Position numbers and translations under genes: made by a program. A stretch of 16,440 bases of DNA, from contig UQXK01000037.1 in assembly GCA_900544985.1 (NCBI GenBank), forward strand, positions 1 through 16,440, in the 5' to 3' direction. The notes under the pieces are model-generated. The model was not told the DNA's origin, did no database searches, and saw nothing but the letters and a program-made list of their open reading frames with translations. The stretch is from an uncultured Eubacteriales bacterium. GTDB lineage: Bacteria; Bacillota; Clostridia; Oscillospirales; CAG-272. Positions 14,808-16,440 of this stretch are shown here, piece after piece; the stretch's first letter is position 1; each line of letters starts with the position of its first letter.

Positions 14808-15038
14808 TCAGGTCACGTTTAATATAAAATCTTCTATTATCTCTGTCATATGAACGGGAGAAACATCAAGCTCATTGCACTTTTCGCAAAGCTTTGTCAC
14901 TTCCGCTTCATCGACAGAAATATCGGAAAACGAAAATTTTTCTCCCTCATCGAAGGATGTGCTCTTTATCCCGAAAGTTTCATATACCCCAATATCTTCG
15001 GAACAGAGCTTTTCTTTAAATACAACATATCTCTTCAT
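14808..15038 (-). CDS. Small acidic protein, DUF6514-like
   Basis: A 76-residue protein without membrane segments. An N-terminal strand region (KRYVVFKEKLCSEDIGVYET) is followed by FGIKS, then FSDISVDEAEVTKLCEKCNEL and a C-terminal DVSPVHMTEIIEDFI. This arrangement (a YGI/FGI turn, an ISxD motif, and a final SPxHxxxxxEDFL-like helix) resembles the clostridial DUF6514 family, whose function is unknown. A CxxC pair (CEKC) is present but isolated. The ATG at 15038 has a perfect GGAGGT 8 bases upstream; a TTG one codon earlier is also in frame but has no advantage. It is a single gene with its own terminator. Confidence 0.75.
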   Translation of the reverse strand: MKRYVVFKEKLCSEDIGVYETFGIKSTSFDEGEKFSFSDISVDEAEVTKLCEKCNELDVSPVHMTEIIEDFILNVT

Positions 15039-15222
15039 CAAATCACACCTCCGTCAAAAATTTTAAGTGTCAACCGTAAAGTCAAAACACACATAGATTT
15101 TACAAAGCAGATCTTTATATCCAAATAAAAAAGCAAAAGAATAATCGACGAAAATGCGATTTTAAACAAAATCATTTTTCCATTTTTTTCCTTAATGTTT
15201 GCTGGAATATTTTACCAACAAC

Positions 15223-15292
15223 GGAGATTTATAAAAACGGTCCAATAGTTCGTATTTGTAATTTTTTCAAATAATTTGAAAACAAAATCTCC
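15223..15292. repeat. Nested inverted repeats in the gene-free stretch
   Basis: GGAGATTT (15223-15230) and AAATCTCC (15285-15292) are perfect 8-bp inverted copies 54 bases apart. Between them is a perfect 9-bp palindrome, TTTTCAAAT (15264-15272) and ATTTGAAAA (15274-15282) about a central A. A further palindrome TTCCGGAA is at 15309-15316. The rest of the 15039-15363 gap, which is very AT-rich, shows no gene with a ribosome binding site. These could be operator sites or folded RNA; there is no direct evidence for either. Confidence 0.5.
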
Positions 15293-15363
15293 ATTTCAGG
15301 AATTGCACTTCCGGAAAACTCACGGGAATATGTCCTTTTTTATTAAAAGAAAAGCATAAATAC

Positions 15364-15452
15364 ATAACCGTTCAATAACCGTAATTTAACAGTTGGCGTA
15401 TATTTTGACTTTTTATTTTGTTAATATGTATGAAACTGTTGTTACACTGTTA
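15364..15452 (+). promoter_or_regulatory. Putative operator array: five TAAC[C/A]GT sites around the RHH promoter
   Basis: Three forward copies begin at 15365 (TAACCGT), 15376 (TAACCGT) and 15387 (TAACAGT), an exact 11-bp period. Two inverted copies lie at 15435-15441 (ACTGTTG) and 15446-15452 (ACTGTTA), again 11 bp apart. The two arrays are mirror-symmetric about position 15414, inside the putative promoter. A sixth site expected at 15457-15463 is absent; that position holds the ribosome binding site. One helical turn between half-sites and placement over a promoter are typical of ribbon-helix-helix autoregulation, so the downstream RHH protein is the natural candidate ligand (inference). 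Confidence 0.6.
15405..15434 (+). promoter_or_regulatory. Probable promoter of the RHH-HTH operon
   Basis: TTGACT (15405-15410), an 18-base spacer and TATGAA (15429-15434). The -10 is a weak match; TATGTA or TAATAT just upstream would give spacers that are too short. Predicted start near 15441, which falls in the inverted pair of heptamers. Confidence 0.45.
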
Positions 15453-15467
15453 TTTAAAGGGGTTTTT

Positions 15468-15656
15468 ATGCCGACGAATAAAACGCCGTTTACATTCAAT
15501 ATTAAAGAAGAATATCTGGAAAAAATGCGCTTCATCGCAAAACGCGAAACGAGAAGTTTAAGCAATCTTTTGGAACATCTTTGTAAATCATATATAGAAA
15601 AATACGAGCAGGAAAACGGAGAAATAGAATTAGAAGATATTTATGTTATTAAATGA
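15468..15656 (+). CDS. Ribbon-helix-helix DNA-binding protein (Arc/CopG-like)
   Basis: A 62-residue protein of RHH type: a short strand TPFTFN (6-11), helix A at about 13-26 (KEEYLEKMRFIAKR), a turn with TRSLSN, and helix B at about 31-47 (LSNLLEHLCKSYIEKYE), then an acidic tail. RHH proteins bind DNA as dimers, inserting the strand into the major groove, and usually repress their own operon. The ATG at 15468 has AAAGGGG 5 bases upstream; a TTG-started extension from 15393 would add 25 hydrophobic residues running through the promoter and operator sites, so it is rejected. Its stop overlaps the next start as ATGA. Similar short RHH proteins are frequent in clostridial chromosomes and mobile elements. 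Confidence 0.82.
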   Translation: MPTNKTPFTFNIKEEYLEKMRFIAKRETRSLSNLLEHLCKSYIEKYEQENGEIELEDIYVIK

Positions 15657-16339
15657 CGGGATACAAAAAGATGTTAGAGGATTTGAAATATAATACAATA
15701 AAAGATAATGCGCGCTCTTACCATATAATGCTGCTTCGCGAACAGCATGGAAAATCATTCTCCGATATTTCCAAAGATTTAGGATTATCGAAAGCAAGAA
15801 CGGCGCTGATATATTCAAATTTGAAATCCAAGCAGATAAAGCTTTACATAAACCATATTTCGATAGTCCTCGGTTACGACGATATTTCTCAGATAAGTAA
15901 TATTTTTTATACGGCATACGAATGTTATCAGGACAAAGTATACGCCTGCGCTTACTTTGAAAAGGAATATAAAGACATTCTTATAAAATACAGAAACGGA
16001 GAGCCCGGTATGACGGAGGAATTTCTCGCGGTGCTCCCGCCTCTCACACCACCGCTTAGCAAAGAAAACATCGCCCGCATAGTCGAATTGAAAGAAAAGA
16101 AAAAAGCTAATTTCTCTAAAATAGCAAAAGAATTCAATATCACAAAACAAAAAGCAGAGCGCACATACAACACATATTATCATAAACTGACGCTTGAAAC
16201 CATAAAAAAATTATACGCAAAAACAGAGGGCAAAGAGGAAAAAGAGGCGATATGGGATTATTGCTTCCGCAACAACTACTCTGCGAAAAAGCGATATGAT
16301 ATGCTGATTAACAGCGATATTTATAAAAACAGTCTTTAA
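15653..16339 (+). CDS. Unrecognised protein with two helix-turn-helix regions
   Basis: I do not recognise this 228-residue, lysine-rich protein. Two HTH-like segments are visible: 26-56 (around REQHGKSFSDISKDLGLSK) and 144-174 (around KEKKKANFSKIAKEFNITK). They align to each other without gaps, sharing L, E, FS, I, K, K and Y at matching positions, which suggests an internal duplication. Between them is a helical, aromatic-rich linker (65-115) and a proline-rich turn, LPPLTPPL. The tail (190-228) may hold a third helical unit, WDYCFRNNYSAKKRYDML. It overlaps the RHH gene by 4 bases (ATGA) and has no ribosome binding site of its own, so it is probably coupled to it. A regulator or DNA-maintenance protein is plausible. 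No catalytic motif or membrane segment is seen, and no terminator follows before the repeat. Confidence 0.7.
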   Translation: MTGYKKMLEDLKYNTIKDNARSYHIMLLREQHGKSFSDISKDLGLSKARTALIYSNLKSKQIKLYINHISIVLGYDDISQISNIFYTAYECYQDKVYACAYFEKEYKDILIKYRNGEPGMTEEFLAVLPPLTPPLSKENIARIVELKEKKKANFSKIAKEFNITKQKAERTYNTYYHKLTLETIKKLYAKTEGKEEKEAIWDYCFRNNYSAKKRYDMLINSDIYKNSL

Positions 16340-16364
16340 AATATAAAAAGCCACAATATGATAT

Positions 16365-16440
16365 GCAAAACCTTTCCCCTCAAATACACCACTTTATTTT
16401 GGCGAAGCTTTTGAAGTTCCAAGAAACTTTTCTCGAAAAG
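16365..16440. repeat. Dispersed intergenic repeat, copy B (cut by window end)
   Basis: Aligns with 45-120 in the same orientation. The last bases contain the left arm and the start of the right arm of the same hairpin (AAGAAACTTTTC, then GAAAAG), and the copy clearly continues past the window. It lies 25 bases beyond the stop of the double-HTH gene and may end that transcript. Confidence 0.7.

Noticed and set aside
15053..15085. Three GTCAA motifs upstream of the DUF6514-like gene, read as TTGAC on the minus strand
   Set aside because: They are spaced 16 and 12 bases apart with no consistent period and no good -10 partner, so I do not call them promoters or operators.
15393..15467. N-terminal extension of the RHH protein from a TTG codon
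   Set aside because: It adds hydrophobic residues with no family match and would overlap the putative promoter and heptamer sites; the ATG at 15468 has a good ribosome binding site.

Overview
The window looks like chromosome from an AT-rich, endospore-forming member of the Clostridia (Bacillota). The evidence is the spore-maturation pair spmAB, an AbrB/SpoVT-type regulator with a clostridial zinc-ribbon tail, an NfnAB transhydrogenase typical of anaerobes, a DUF6514-like small protein, strong AGGAGG-type ribosome binding sites and sigma-A promoters with 17-bp spacers. I cannot name a genus. No rRNA, tRNA, CRISPR array or insertion sequence was seen.

Layout, left to right. Positions 1-200 hold a cluster of perfect hairpins, part of a dispersed intergenic repeat whose second copy runs off the right end (16365-16440), and a terminator. 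An AbrB-like gene (minus) is divergent from spmA-spmB (plus). Two unrelated zinc-metallopeptidase genes, ygjP-like (minus) and yugP-like (plus), are divergent from each other. A MacB/LolD-type ABC transporter operon (ATPase then a 909-residue FtsX permease, minus) is divergent from pepT (plus), and both sides of that gap have good promoters. Then comes nfnA-nfnB (minus, own promoter, shared bidirectional terminator with pepT). A small P-loop kinase (minus) is divergent from a family 8 glycosyltransferase (plus). An SGNH hydrolase, a GreA-type factor and a PD-(D/E)XK nuclease-like protein form a probable minus-strand operon, followed upstream by a DUF6514-like gene with its own terminator. After a gap of about 430 bases lies a plus-strand two-gene unit: a ribbon-helix-helix (RHH) protein and an unrecognised double-HTH protein overlapping by four bases.

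Most genes are housekeeping: energy metabolism, peptide use, transport, sporulation and transcript elongation. The unusual part is the right end. The RHH-HTH unit has, around its putative promoter, five copies of a heptamer (TAAC[C/A]GT, one starting with C): three forward copies with an exact 11-bp period, and two inverted copies with the same period, placed in mirror symmetry about the promoter spacer. This looks like an autoregulatory operator, and the second protein does not match a family I know. This unit is the best candidate for something undescribed; its function is not evident from sequence.
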